Source of the DNA: an uncultured Bacteroides sp.
GTDB lineage: Bacteria; Bacteroidota; Bacteroidia; Bacteroidales; Bacteroidaceae
Direction of reading: 5' to 3'
NCBI RefSeq assembly: GCF_963678425.1
Contig: NZ_OY782855.1
Location: 2,480,001 to 2,544,000 of the forward strand
Length of the DNA: 64,000 nucleotides
Each line of letters begins with the position of its first letter. The first letter of the stretch is position 1. The notes below the pieces were generated by a model. The model was not told the DNA's origin, made no database searches, and saw nothing but the letters and a program-made list of their open reading frames with translations. The position numbers were made by a program, and so were the translations under genes. Below are positions 34,275 through 44,248 of this stretch, piece after piece.

Positions 34275-35726
34275 TTATTCACTAAATGAAAAGTCATCAA
34301 AGAAGAATATACCAGGAGCAGCATGTCCTTCAGCACCAAATTGAATTACAATCTTATCGTAATCAGTTCTGTCCTTCACTGTACTAAAATCAAACTCAAG
34401 ACTCAGCCATTTATCTTTTGCCAGGTTTGCTTTTACAATTTCTGTCTGAGTAGTATATGCATTACTTCCCAATCCATTGTTTTGAAGTTTAACCGCAACC
34501 TGTGATTGCAACTGATTTATTGTTATCCAATCTCCGGCTGTTGCAAAAGTATCATCATAATTATTATAAGAAGGAATGAAAACTTTCATACGAACTTTAT
34601 TGATCTTGGAAAGATCAAACTTATATCCGGATACAGTATAAGAAAGATTTGCATAAAATGCACTTCCCTTTTCGTACAAGTACACTTTAGAGGAAGGATT
34701 TAGTCCGGTTGGTGCAGGATTTGAATAATTAGCAGAAGAATGTGTTCCCATATCCTGAGGTACAAAAGCAAGCGTAGTTGTAGCTGATTCGAAATTATCG
34801 TTCAAAGCTATTGCTTTTAATGGAACCACAGGTTTTACATTTTTTTCTTTTGGAACCAAACGATACCACCATCCATTGCCTGACTCAACAGTACTAACAC
34901 ATTTTATATACATCACATCATCTGTAAGAGTTATAATCTTATAAGTAGAAGTTCCGGCGTAATGGCCAAAGAAAGCACCATCACTTAACGTTATTGTCTT
35001 ATCAGCTTCATTCAAGTTAAATGTATAACTTGCTTTTGGCTGATATTCTACATCATAATCACCAGCAGTTGGATTTAAAACAGCATTACCATATCCTAAA
35101 GCTTTTAGTCCGGCAGCACCATTAGCATTAGTATATACTGATCCGTTGTTTTTCCAGGTCATCTTAACACCAACCTGAGTAAAAGTAAATTCCTGAGTAT
35201 AAAGACTTGAACCATCTTTTCCACCTGCAGGGCAACTCCACCAGGAAGGAGTATCACCACCGGCTGGCCCTACACCAAAGTGTCCATCATTATATTGGTC
35301 AAATACCCATGTCTTTCCCTGAAGGTTACTTGCTCCACCTGTCAGCGCATTATACATTGGAGTATTTAATAATGAAAAATCATTTTTCGCAATTGTAATT
35401 GCTTTAGAAATCGTAGCCGACCCACCACTTGTGTATAGTGTCATTGTCACTGTATAAGTTCCGGCCATAGGATACTTAGAAGAAGCAGCTTCCCCCTTCG
35501 CAGTACTTCCGTTACCTAAATTCCAGACAGCAACACCGTTGATTTCTGAACTATTTGTAAACTCTATTATATTAGAATTTGAAGAAGAAGGAGTTGCCGT
35601 AAATGACAGCTGACTTTCTGTAGGAGTTTCTCCCAAAGCATAATCGGTGCTTTCCTGAGGATTGCAGGAAGTAAGAGCAAAAACTGTCACTATTGCCCAT
35701 AAACTATATTTAATTATATTTTTCAT
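34275..35726 (-). CDS. Surface glycan-binding lipoprotein with PKD domain
   Basis: This 483-aa lipoprotein (lipobox FALTSC) follows susC and susD, the position of a SusE-like or SGBP protein. A PKD-like domain at about 40-115 (VWNLGNGSTAKGEA, GTYTVTMTLYTSGG) acts as a spacer from the membrane. The middle region carries aromatic residues suited to sugar binding (VFDQYNDGHFGVGPAGGDTPSWW), and a jelly-roll-like domain ends the protein (GIFFFDDFSFSE). No catalytic motif is seen. It should bind the beta-glucan at the cell surface. Confidence 0.85.
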   Translation of the reverse strand: MKNIIKYSLWAIVTVFALTSCNPQESTDYALGETPTESQLSFTATPSSSNSNIIEFTNSSEINGVAVWNLGNGSTAKGEAASSKYPMAGTYTVTMTLYTSGGSATISKAITIAKNDFSLLNTPMYNALTGGASNLQGKTWVFDQYNDGHFGVGPAGGDTPSWWSCPAGGKDGSSLYTQEFTFTQVGVKMTWKNNGSVYTNANGAAGLKALGYGNAVLNPTAGDYDVEYQPKASYTFNLNEADKTITLSDGAFFGHYAGTSTYKIITLTDDVMYIKCVSTVESGNGWWYRLVPKEKNVKPVVPLKAIALNDNFESATTTLAFVPQDMGTHSSANYSNPAPTGLNPSSKVYLYEKGSAFYANLSYTVSGYKFDLSKINKVRMKVFIPSYNNYDDTFATAGDWITINQLQSQVAVKLQNNGLGSNAYTTQTEIVKANLAKDKWLSLEFDFSTVKDRTDYDKIVIQFGAEGHAAPGIFFFDDFSFSE

Positions 35727-35744
35727 AACTCTAAATGATTAAAA

Positions 35745-37265
35745 TTAATATCCGAGATTCTGTACCAAAGCAAAATCGCTTCCTGCTGTTTTATCCATTT
35801 CAGCTTGTGGAATAGGCAGGTATTTCTTGTTATCATTCCATGTACGTGTACTAAGCGCTGTTGATTCTGTCAGCAAGCTTGTATCGCCCCAACGAACGAT
35901 ATCCCAGAAACGAAGTCCTTCGCCTAAGAATTCACGGCGACGTTCTAACTTAATATTTGCAGCTGTAGCAGGTATTGAGCTATCTTTTCCAAACGCACGT
36001 TTTCTAATCTTATCAAGACAAGATTGAGCTGTAACTCCACCCACTGCAGACTGTCCGTTCATTACAACCATTTCCGCATAGTTTAACAAAGCCTCTGAGA
36101 AACGGAAAATCCGGAAGTTGTTACAATAGTTCAAATCAGTATCTCCTTGTGGGTTGTATCCTACACGAGCCGCATATTTTGCCTGGAATAGACCTGTATT
36201 CTGGAAACGGGCAGAATACATATCGGATGGCCATTGATTAATAGAACCTTCGCGACGAGTATCGCCATCTTCGTACATGTTCCATGCAGCCTGACGAACA
36301 GGACCAAATCCCCAACCACCTTTAAAATCACCAGTTTTTGAACCTGCAGGTAAATTGTTAGGAGAGATAAAAGCAGGCAGATTAGTTCCATACCCACCCC
36401 AGCCACTACTCCAGGTTTTGCCTTCCGGCAATTGATTACTTTCAAAAATTGACTCTTTACAGAATTCATTTTCATCTAGCCACATTGATGCAAAATCTGT
36501 CATCAAATCATATTTACCACTATTAATGACTTCAGCCATATCTTTTGTCACATTTCCGTATTGTGAATTATCTTTCTGATACATCACAACACGTGCTTTC
36601 AGCATCATTGCTGCAGCCTTAGTTACACGTCCTAGATTTGCTCCGGAAACAGCCATCGGAAGCTTATTATCAGCAATTGCAAAATCTAAATCAGCAATGA
36701 TTTTATTATAAATCTCATTTGCAGTATATTGCTTTGCCATATAAGGAGCTTCGAGCGGTTCTTCAAAATAAGGAATGTTTCCCCAGAACTTCCATAACCA
36801 ATGCATATAGTAAGCACGAAGGAAATGAGCTTCAGCTTTATATTGATTCAAATTGGCTTCCGGTACACCTACTGCATTATCACATGCAATAATAGCATTA
36901 TTACAACGAGCAAGACCACTATAGAATATAGACCAAAGTCCATCAAGATCTTCTGCTGGTGTAGAAGTAAATAAAGAGAGTAAATACAATTGATGTTGAT
37001 CACTTGCATCACCGCCACCTTTATAAATATCGTCCGAGCGTAAATCAGACATTAATGAAATACTGTTATAATTGTTATTTGCATAACTATCAAACAATAA
37101 TATTTGGTAACAAGATGCCAGATTTGATTTTATAGCTCCTTCAGTAGCTGCTCCACCAGCCTGTTGAGATTCAGTTGGATAAACAGTTAAGAAGTCGTCA
37201 CCACAAGAGGTTAGAATAAAAACTCCAAGGATGAGTAATAATGATGACAATTTATATTTTTTCAT
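35745..37265 (-). CDS. susD-like: SusD/RagB family nutrient-binding lipoprotein
   Basis: The 506-aa outer-membrane lipoprotein (lipobox ILTSC) forms the lid of the SusC transporter and binds oligosaccharides. The SusD pattern is clear: CYQILLFDSYANNN at the start, the helical TPR region with AEAHFLRAYYMHWLWKFWGN, and the C-terminal ERRREFLGEGLRFWDIVRWGD. It lies 23 bases after susC, and the two are transcribed together. The ligand is inferred to be a beta-glucan fragment from the GH16, GH3 and GH5 genes downstream. Confidence 0.95.
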   Translation of the reverse strand: MKKYKLSSLLLILGVFILTSCGDDFLTVYPTESQQAGGAATEGAIKSNLASCYQILLFDSYANNNYNSISLMSDLRSDDIYKGGGDASDQHQLYLLSLFTSTPAEDLDGLWSIFYSGLARCNNAIIACDNAVGVPEANLNQYKAEAHFLRAYYMHWLWKFWGNIPYFEEPLEAPYMAKQYTANEIYNKIIADLDFAIADNKLPMAVSGANLGRVTKAAAMMLKARVVMYQKDNSQYGNVTKDMAEVINSGKYDLMTDFASMWLDENEFCKESIFESNQLPEGKTWSSGWGGYGTNLPAFISPNNLPAGSKTGDFKGGWGFGPVRQAAWNMYEDGDTRREGSINQWPSDMYSARFQNTGLFQAKYAARVGYNPQGDTDLNYCNNFRIFRFSEALLNYAEMVVMNGQSAVGGVTAQSCLDKIRKRAFGKDSSIPATAANIKLERRREFLGEGLRFWDIVRWGDTSLLTESTALSTRTWNDNKKYLPIPQAEMDKTAGSDFALVQNLGY

Positions 37266-37288
37266 AATTATATATAGTTTTTCGAAGG

Positions 37289-40200
37289 TTAAAATGTAAT
37301 ATTAGCACCTAAAGAAATTGTTCTGGCTTGTGGATACATACCACGATCCACACCAATATTGGTATAACTAGATGCAGCAACTTCAGGATCAAAGCCATCA
37401 TATCCTGTAAAGGTTAACAAATTCTCTGCTGATACATATAGTCTCAACAATTGAATAGACGCCTTTTTTGTAATTCGGCTAGGCAAAGTATAACCAAACT
37501 GAGCTGTTTTGAGACGCAGGTATGAACCATCTTTTATGTAAAGATCAGAAGAGCGCCAGTTTCCATTTGGATTAGCAGCTGTTACACGAGGAATTTTATT
37601 GGAAGTTCCTTCACCAATCCAACGATCAAGAATCCAGGATGGACGATTATTCTTTGGAATATCAGTACGTTGTGCAAAGTCAAAAATATCATTACCAATA
37701 GTTCCCTGGAAGAATAGATTTACATCAAATCCTTTCCAATCGGCAGCCAGAGTAAAACCATAAGTCCAGTCGGGCATACCCTTACCTATTTTAGTTCTAT
37801 CATCATCTGTAATTTTTCCATCACCAATAACATTTCCTTTTTCATCTACAGCACCACCAATATCGCGGAAACGAACATCACCTGGCTGAGCAGCTTGTCC
37901 ATACTGAGAATTATAAGCATTAGCTTCTGCCTGATTCTGAATTATTCCATCTGTAAGGAATCCATAAAAGTAAGGGAACACTTCCCCATTCTTTCCTTTA
38001 ACGAAAGAACCAACACCAGCTGTTGAATTAGATTGATAAATTGCTTCTCCTGAAGCATTACCTAATTTTATCAGTTTGTTTTTCAGATAAGATGCATTAG
38101 CAGATATTGAATAATTAAAATCACCTACTTTATTTTTCCATCCAAGTTCAAACTCAAGACCGCTATTTTCCATATCACCAACATTACCTGTTGGAGCACT
38201 TTGACCAACATAAGAAGGAATTGGCAATTCCATCAACATACCATTGGTCTTCTTTTTGAAATAATCAAAACTGAAAGTCAAAGCCTGGTTAAAGAAACGT
38301 GCATCTAAACCAAAATCGGTTTGTTCTGATTCCTCCCATTTGATATCAGGATTAGCAATTGCAGCCGGAGAACTACCATACTGCATTGTTCCAGATGTTT
38401 CACCTACATTAGTTGGATCTTGACTAACTTGGTAACTACCTCCAAAATAATAGTTCTGACCGCCTGTCATTAATGAAGTATATTTAAAATTTCCAATTCT
38501 TTCATTACCATTCTTACCCCAGCTGAAACGAAGTTTCAAGGTATTAAACCATTCCGGGCGATTTTCCATAAAAGCTTCATTACTTACATTCCATCCTAAA
38601 GAAAAAGCAGGGAAAGTTGCCCACTTATTACGAGCACCAAAGTTTGAAGAACCATCACGACGAATTGTAGCCTGAACCATATACTTTTCGTCATAGTTAT
38701 AATCAAATCGTCCAAAGTAAGAAGCTAATGTATAAGCTGAATAACCACCTGTACCGCCCCACACTCTACCTAACTTAGCATCTGCTATTGCAGAATTAAT
38801 ATTCGCTTTACTAGGATCAGTTTCAAGCAAGTCGCGGTCGTTTCCGCCCAAATTCCGATAAGTATATTTCTGTGCAGACTGACCAAGAACTAACGAAAGA
38901 TTATGCTTTTTTGCAAATGTTTTCTTGTAAGATAACACATTTTCAACCTGCCATCTATAACCACGATTCATTTCACTTTGAACAGTACTATAGTCTAAAG
39001 ATTTTCCCTGAACAGCGAGGAAATACGGATATGTATATGAATCATATCCCCAAAAAGCAAGATCGGCACCATAACTACTCTTGAACTTCAGTCCATTCAT
39101 AATATCAATTTCGCCCCAGAATGTTGCAACTATTTTATCCGAATTATTAATTCCCGCAGTTGGTTGATTAAGCATAGCTACAGGGTTAGCAATTTCCTGG
39201 AAACCTGTAGGAGGAATAGAAAACACATTGCCATTCTTGTCTTTTACCGCATTTGGATATTGTGCCAGAATTGCAGCAGCAGTTGCCTCATCCGCATAAA
39301 CGGGAACTGTTGGATCAAACGTTAAAGCACTACCAAGAATAGATCCGTATTCAGAGTTAGTCTCAATACCTTTGGATTTACTTCTTGAATAGCCTACGTT
39401 CATTCCAACTTTAATATTATTGAGAAAACTACGACTTTTATCTTCAAAAACATTATATGTACCATTAGTACGTACGCTCCAGCGGTTGTAGTTAGATTTA
39501 TCATAATTACCTCCTACAATACCAGCCTGATCATAATAACCTAATGAAAGGAAATATGAAGCTTTCTCAGTACCTCCACTAACATTTACCTGATGATTCT
39601 GTATCGGTGCATTTTTATAGAAAGTTTCTTCTTGCCAGTCAGTACCATTCCCAGCTGCATTGACTTCATCTTGGGTATAATAAGGTGAATGACCATCATT
39701 AATTTGTGACTCATTCATTATCACCATATATTCCTTCGCATTTAGCACTGATTTCTTTTTCCATGGGTTCTGCCAGCCATAACTAACATTGTAGTTTATT
39801 GTTGCCTTGCCAACGCTACCATTCTTAGTGGTAACCAACACAACTCCATTAGCAGCACGTGCACCATAAATAGCAGCAGATGCAGCATCCTTCAAAATTT
39901 CTACTGATTGAATATCAGCCGGGTTAAGATAATTAATTCCACCTTCTACTGCCATACCATCGACAATATAAAGAGGATTACTATCGTTTATAGTACCAAT
40001 ACCACGGATACGAACATGAGAATCGGCACCTGGTTGCCCGGAAATCTGGGTTATTTGTACACCGGAAACTTTGCCTTTCAAAACATCTTCAACCCGTGAA
40101 GGATTAGCAGTCTTAAGTTCTTCAGAAGTTACACGGCTAATAGAAGCTGTAACTACACTCTTTTTCTGCACACCATAACCTACAACGATTACTTCATCGA

Positions 40201-40498
40201 GCGTTTTTGAATCTTCAGTTAGAATAATTCGCAAAGGTTTCGTGTCAGAAACCACAACCTGTTGTGATTTATAGCCGACATACGAAACAACTAAAGTACT
40301 TTTAGGAGGTACCGAAAGTGTAAACTGCCCTTCCAAATCTGTTATTATACCAATGGTAGTACCTTTCACCGCCACATTAACACCTAGCAACGGCGAATTA
40401 TCTTCACCAGCCAGGACTACACCTTTAATCTGTATATTCTGGGAAAATACAGTAAGGGTAAAGCAAAATAAAAATAGAAATGATAATAACTTTTTCAT
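37289..40498 (-). CDS. susC-like: SusC-like TonB-dependent transporter
   Basis: This 1069-aa outer-membrane transporter imports oligosaccharides using TonB energy. It has a signal peptide ending TVFSQ, a carboxypeptidase-like N-terminal domain (IKGVVLAGEDNSPLLGVNV), the TonB box region DEVIVVGYG, and a plug domain (RIRGIGTINDSNPLYIVDGM, SAAIYGARAANGVVLVTTK). A full 22-strand barrel ends with the aromatic C-terminus SLGANITF. Unlike the receptor at the left edge it has no STN domain, so it does not signal through FecR; control is more likely by the SusR-like regulator upstream. It opens the beta-glucan utilisation operon. Confidence 0.96.
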   Translation of the reverse strand: MKKLLSFLFLFCFTLTVFSQNIQIKGVVLAGEDNSPLLGVNVAVKGTTIGIITDLEGQFTLSVPPKSTLVVSYVGYKSQQVVVSDTKPLRIILTEDSKTLDEVIVVGYGVQKKSVVTASISRVTSEELKTANPSRVEDVLKGKVSGVQITQISGQPGADSHVRIRGIGTINDSNPLYIVDGMAVEGGINYLNPADIQSVEILKDAASAAIYGARAANGVVLVTTKNGSVGKATINYNVSYGWQNPWKKKSVLNAKEYMVIMNESQINDGHSPYYTQDEVNAAGNGTDWQEETFYKNAPIQNHQVNVSGGTEKASYFLSLGYYDQAGIVGGNYDKSNYNRWSVRTNGTYNVFEDKSRSFLNNIKVGMNVGYSRSKSKGIETNSEYGSILGSALTFDPTVPVYADEATAAAILAQYPNAVKDKNGNVFSIPPTGFQEIANPVAMLNQPTAGINNSDKIVATFWGEIDIMNGLKFKSSYGADLAFWGYDSYTYPYFLAVQGKSLDYSTVQSEMNRGYRWQVENVLSYKKTFAKKHNLSLVLGQSAQKYTYRNLGGNDRDLLETDPSKANINSAIADAKLGRVWGGTGGYSAYTLASYFGRFDYNYDEKYMVQATIRRDGSSNFGARNKWATFPAFSLGWNVSNEAFMENRPEWFNTLKLRFSWGKNGNERIGNFKYTSLMTGGQNYYFGGSYQVSQDPTNVGETSGTMQYGSSPAAIANPDIKWEESEQTDFGLDARFFNQALTFSFDYFKKKTNGMLMELPIPSYVGQSAPTGNVGDMENSGLEFELGWKNKVGDFNYSISANASYLKNKLIKLGNASGEAIYQSNSTAGVGSFVKGKNGEVFPYFYGFLTDGIIQNQAEANAYNSQYGQAAQPGDVRFRDIGGAVDEKGNVIGDGKITDDDRTKIGKGMPDWTYGFTLAADWKGFDVNLFFQGTIGNDIFDFAQRTDIPKNNRPSWILDRWIGEGTSNKIPRVTAANPNGNWRSSDLYIKDGSYLRLKTAQFGYTLPSRITKKASIQLLRLYVSAENLLTFTGYDGFDPEVAASSYTNIGVDRGMYPQARTISLGANITF

Positions 40499-40533
40499 AA
40501 GTATTATAATTAAGATTAACTATTTGAACGATG

Positions 40534-40541
40534 CAAACATA
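40534..40541 (-). promoter_or_regulatory. susC operon promoter -7 element
   Basis: The minus strand reads TATGTTTG, matching TAnnTTTG, about 36 bases before the susC ATG. A -33 TTTG is not obvious, as is common for activator-dependent promoters. The regulator gene lies directly upstream. Confidence 0.5.
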
Positions 40542-40692
40542 GTTAATAAGAGTTTAATTTAAATTATTTTCACCTATTCACGATTACGTCAATTAAAAAA
40601 AATAAATACGTCACTAACTCGTCAAAAGAATATACTCATCTAATAATCAAATATATAGCCATACGCATAGATATTTCGTCAGATATATAAAA

Positions 40693-40747
40693 CGAAAAAT
40701 TACATAATCGGCCCGGTTTTTAGTACCGGGCCGATTATGTAATTTCG
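40693..40747 (-). terminator. Strong terminator after the regulator gene
   Basis: A 20-bp perfect stem (40698-40717 with 40725-40744) has a 7-base loop; on the minus strand it is followed by TTTTTCGTTTT. It lies 11 bases after the regulator stop codon and separates it from susC. Confidence 0.9.
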
Positions 40748-40757
40748 AAAAATACAA

Positions 40758-43658
40758 CTAGAGTCTGTTAGTTAAATAGTCAATTAAGCTCTCATCTCTT
40801 TCCAGTTCAAATTTCTTTCTAAGACGATAGCGGATAGTTTCTACCCCCCTTATAGATATGTTTAAAAGAGGAGCAATTTCTTTAGATGAGAGATTCATTT
40901 TCAGATATGCACACATCATCCTTTCATTAACAGAAAGGTCGGGATGCTTTTCACTCAACCGTTTCATAAAATTATTGTGAATCAGATCAAATTGTTCTTC
41001 AATACGTTTCAGCACTTCGTCCGATTGAATATTTGAATCAATTTTACTACTCACAACCATCAGCATCTTTCTTAGCTGTTTTGTGGACTCTCCTTTTAGT
41101 GTGGATATTACTTTAAATAATTCATTCTTTATTTCAGTAAGCGTCTCATTCTTCCTGACAAAGTTAATCATCAGATTTGCCATTTCCTGACTCTTATGTT
41201 GAAGATCGTACTCCAGTTTTTCTTTTTCCAGTTCCATAATCTGATGCTCTTTTCTGGCATTTTCTCTTTCAAACTCTTTTTCTTTCTGGAACAACTCCCT
41301 ATCTTTCTCAAGAACGGCCTGCTGTTTTTTCCGTTTCACTCTTAAATCATCCCATTTATATAAATACCAAAGGAAAAACAAGAATAGACTAAAATAGAAT
41401 AAATAAGCAATTGATGATCTGTACCAGGGAGGTAAAATAACAAACTTAAACTCATCAATAGTAGCTGTTCCATCAGCAAAAACAGCCTCAACCTGAAATG
41501 TATAGTCACCTTCAGCAAGATTACTAAATTCTTTGGTCAAAGAAGATGTATAATCAGACCATTCTTTCTGATCTTTAAATCTATAACGGAAACTAGCTTC
41601 CTCACCATGAGTAAACGAAAACAGATTATAGTCAAATCTGATAGAATTACGGTGATAAGGGATTTCGGGCACATAGTTCTTACCAAGAAAGTTGTCAGAA
41701 TAGATGAGACTATCACTTGGATAAGTTAGATAAACAGCTCTGATATGAACTGCCGGACGAAGCAAAGGTCTTTTTTTTGATGGTACTTTTAATAGAGCAA
41801 AACCATAATCATTCGGAATAATGAATTCCGATTCAGATAATGGAACTAGCTTTTCAAATCCACTAACCAGTTCAATAGAAGGATGTTCTATTGAATAAAA
41901 AGCTTTTTCTCCAGTTTTTTTGTGTGTATCCAGATTTGCAATATCCACTTCACCTTTACTTAAGCTAAATATGTGATTTCCGTACTGATAAAGTTTTAAA
42001 TAGGATTTTGTTCCAGCTAATAAGTTATTCATTTCCGGAGATAATTCCACAACATCCCTTGTCGGGTTATACTTGTAGATTCCTTTCGGTGTAGTAAAAT
42101 AGATTTTGCCACCTATTTTGTTCACATATATATTTTTATTAGAAGGCAATCCTTTTTCTTTGCCATAATACTTTATTCGTTTCACTCGGAAGTGAGCTAA
42201 ATCAAATTCAATGCGAAGTAAACCGTTATCATTATTGTGCAGCCATAAAACACGATCAGATTCAATCTCAAAATTTTCTCCGGAATCATTGATTCCATCA
42301 AGTTTCTTTTTTTGTATCCATTCACCTTGTTCCTTTTGCATCAGATAAATCCCATCGTAAAGACCCAGCAACACTTTTGTCGGATCATTTACCATCATCC
42401 TACAGTTCCATACACCGGATATTTTTCCTATGCGCTTCATTGTTTCTCCCTTTACCAAGAAGATTCCTCTGTCGTGCAAACAAAAAACATCATCACCCAC
42501 TTTCGAAAGATCCCATACTTGTCCGCTCGATTGAGGAATCTGGCTTATATTGATAACCTTATCACTTAATGATACTGGATAATGAGTATAATAAAGACCA
42601 CGGTTTGTACCTAAATAAAGATAATTGTTTGAAAGGATAGCGGAATATCCGGCACCATAAGAATATGGATAAGAATAAAGATTAGATAAAGGAGAATTCA
42701 GACATATATAATCAATACCATTATCAAGTCCGGCCCAAAGATTGTCACGACAATCAAAGCCTAAAGAAAGTACTGTATTATTCTGCAATCCGTTATTCTC
42801 ATTGAAATACTTAACCTGCATTGTACTAGTGTTAATCATAATCAGTCCCATATGCACAGTACCCAATGCAATCAAATTCTTTGAAGATGCAATGGAAAAA
42901 ATCTCATTCTGTGACATGAAAGCCTCAACTCCTGTAATGAATGGAATAAGTGTCTTCCCGTCCCAATAATACAAACCATCATAAGCCGTAGCAATTATAA
43001 CACCCTTTTTATAAGGAATAATTCCACGGATTCTTTTTGAGTCTAGTTTTTCGGCACCTGGTAAAGGGAAAAAGGTATTTCCAATAAGAATCCGAACTCC
43101 CTTATTAGTTCCAATATACAAAATTCCGTTAACCAGATTTGAACAATCTATCTTACTATCTGCAGATAGTAATGTATACTTTCCATTCAAGCATTTTAGC
43201 ACAACCCCATCAGCCTGCCAATAAAGAATATTATCATTTTCATAAATCCGCCAGATGTTACCAATAAAACGAAGAGGTCTCTTTACCGAATCGGACATAC
43301 AATGATAAACCAGCTTGCCTCGTTCGTCAGGTTCAAAATAGCCAAATTCATTGATACCTCCAACATAGATCCTTTGTTTGGAGGAAGAAGGTAAGACCGA
43401 TCGCACATCTGATCCGTTATTTAAAGGGAATACTCCCCAACTGCTGCCATCAAACTGTAATAATCCATTTTTATTAGCAAAGTATACCCAGTTATTATTG
43501 TAAGATGCAATCTGCCAGGTTTGCGATCCTTTGCCATAAACTTCCTTTCTATAATTGATTATAAAATTATTCCAGCTTGCAGATAATCTTATAAAAGGAG
43601 ATAAAGATAGTATTAAGAACAAAAGACACTTGTTAAAATTATGCTTTTTCGCTTTCAT
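40758..43658 (-). CDS. SusR-like membrane-spanning transcriptional regulator
   Basis: This 966-aa protein spans the inner membrane and is the likely sensor-activator of the beta-glucan locus. After a signal sequence, the periplasmic part has repeated beta-propeller blades (VYFANKNGLLQFDG, NLWAGLDNGID) followed by a Y_Y_Y domain (FRYRFKDQKEWSDYTSS). A membrane helix (SIAYLFYFSLFLFFLWYLY) leads to a cytoplasmic coiled coil rich in Glu and Lys and a C-terminal LuxR-type helix-turn-helix (MNLSSKEIAPLLNISIRGVE). There is no histidine kinase or receiver domain, unlike hybrid two-component systems. An ATG 45 bases upstream falls at the predicted -7 element and is not used. Confidence 0.9.
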   Translation of the reverse strand: MKAKKHNFNKCLLFLILSLSPFIRLSASWNNFIINYRKEVYGKGSQTWQIASYNNNWVYFANKNGLLQFDGSSWGVFPLNNGSDVRSVLPSSSKQRIYVGGINEFGYFEPDERGKLVYHCMSDSVKRPLRFIGNIWRIYENDNILYWQADGVVLKCLNGKYTLLSADSKIDCSNLVNGILYIGTNKGVRILIGNTFFPLPGAEKLDSKRIRGIIPYKKGVIIATAYDGLYYWDGKTLIPFITGVEAFMSQNEIFSIASSKNLIALGTVHMGLIMINTSTMQVKYFNENNGLQNNTVLSLGFDCRDNLWAGLDNGIDYICLNSPLSNLYSYPYSYGAGYSAILSNNYLYLGTNRGLYYTHYPVSLSDKVINISQIPQSSGQVWDLSKVGDDVFCLHDRGIFLVKGETMKRIGKISGVWNCRMMVNDPTKVLLGLYDGIYLMQKEQGEWIQKKKLDGINDSGENFEIESDRVLWLHNNDNGLLRIEFDLAHFRVKRIKYYGKEKGLPSNKNIYVNKIGGKIYFTTPKGIYKYNPTRDVVELSPEMNNLLAGTKSYLKLYQYGNHIFSLSKGEVDIANLDTHKKTGEKAFYSIEHPSIELVSGFEKLVPLSESEFIIPNDYGFALLKVPSKKRPLLRPAVHIRAVYLTYPSDSLIYSDNFLGKNYVPEIPYHRNSIRFDYNLFSFTHGEEASFRYRFKDQKEWSDYTSSLTKEFSNLAEGDYTFQVEAVFADGTATIDEFKFVILPPWYRSSIAYLFYFSLFLFFLWYLYKWDDLRVKRKKQQAVLEKDRELFQKEKEFERENARKEHQIMELEKEKLEYDLQHKSQEMANLMINFVRKNETLTEIKNELFKVISTLKGESTKQLRKMLMVVSSKIDSNIQSDEVLKRIEEQFDLIHNNFMKRLSEKHPDLSVNERMMCAYLKMNLSSKEIAPLLNISIRGVETIRYRLRKKFELERDESLIDYLTNRL

Positions 43659-43700
43659 GTATAAAGATTGATTTAAGGTATTCCAACATATCCAATAGCA

Positions 43701-43708
43701 CAAATGTA
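43701..43708 (-). promoter_or_regulatory. Regulator promoter -7 element
   Basis: The minus strand reads TACATTTG, matching TAnnTTTG, 43 bases before the start codon at 43658. It overlaps the alternative upstream ATG, which argues against that start. Confidence 0.5.
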
Positions 43709-43770
43709 TTAATTAGGACTAACAAATAAAACTATTTTATCTTTTTTGTACCGATTAAGATTTAAAATAT

Positions 43771-44126
43771 TTATGGAATACAGTCATCAGTATGGCAGAC
43801 AAAGCAGCAGTTATTGCCCAAAGTAAAAAGAAAGATTATACCTAAAAAGAGATAGTAGCGTTTGGAATAGTCCCGGAAACGGAATTTGCTTAGTAGCTGC
43901 TCTTTTGATTTTTTTGCTTCCCGAATACCAAATATCAGCAACAATATACCTAGTATAGAAGGGATTCCGGCCAACAAGAATACTTCATGAAAATTTCCCG
44001 GGAAAGCAGATAGAAGGGCATTATGGAGTAAACCATCTTGGTGGAAATATCAGAGAGCAGACTCGTCAATCCCGTATAGAAGATATTTCTGTTAAATCCG
44101 AAAATCTTTGTGGTTTGAGGCTTCAT
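43771..44126 (-). pseudogene. Remnant of an MFS transporter
   Basis: Two pieces of a major facilitator transporter remain. From the ATG at 44126 the frame reads the typical first helix region YTGLTSLLSDISTKMVY and stops near 43955. In another frame, from about 43990, comes a mid-protein segment LLAGIPSILGILLLIFGIRE with the following cytoplasmic loop and one more helix, ending at 43771. The stretch between them in a normal transporter (more than 100 residues) is missing, and the C-terminal half is gone. It is a decayed gene with an internal deletion. A 16-bp tandem duplication covers its start codon. Confidence 0.8.
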
Positions 44127-44145
44127 TTCTTTGAGGCTTCATTTC
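44114..44145. repeat. 16-bp perfect tandem duplication
   Basis: TTTGAGGCTTCATTTC occurs twice in direct succession (44114-44129 and 44130-44145) at the beginning of the MFS remnant, duplicating the reverse complement of its start region. It looks like a recent slippage or repair product. Confidence 0.85.
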
Positions 44146-44248
44146 ATAGTCAGATATTTTTTCATCTACTTCTTCAAAGTTACAACTTAATTTGAAATAA
44201 CAGTTTCATTATAGTAAATTTGGCACTTATTTTAAAAAGAAAAAGACA

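Noticed and set aside
27381..40498. Starch (Sus) locus
   Set aside because: There is no GH13 or GH97 enzyme; GH16, GH3 and GH5 point to beta-glucan.
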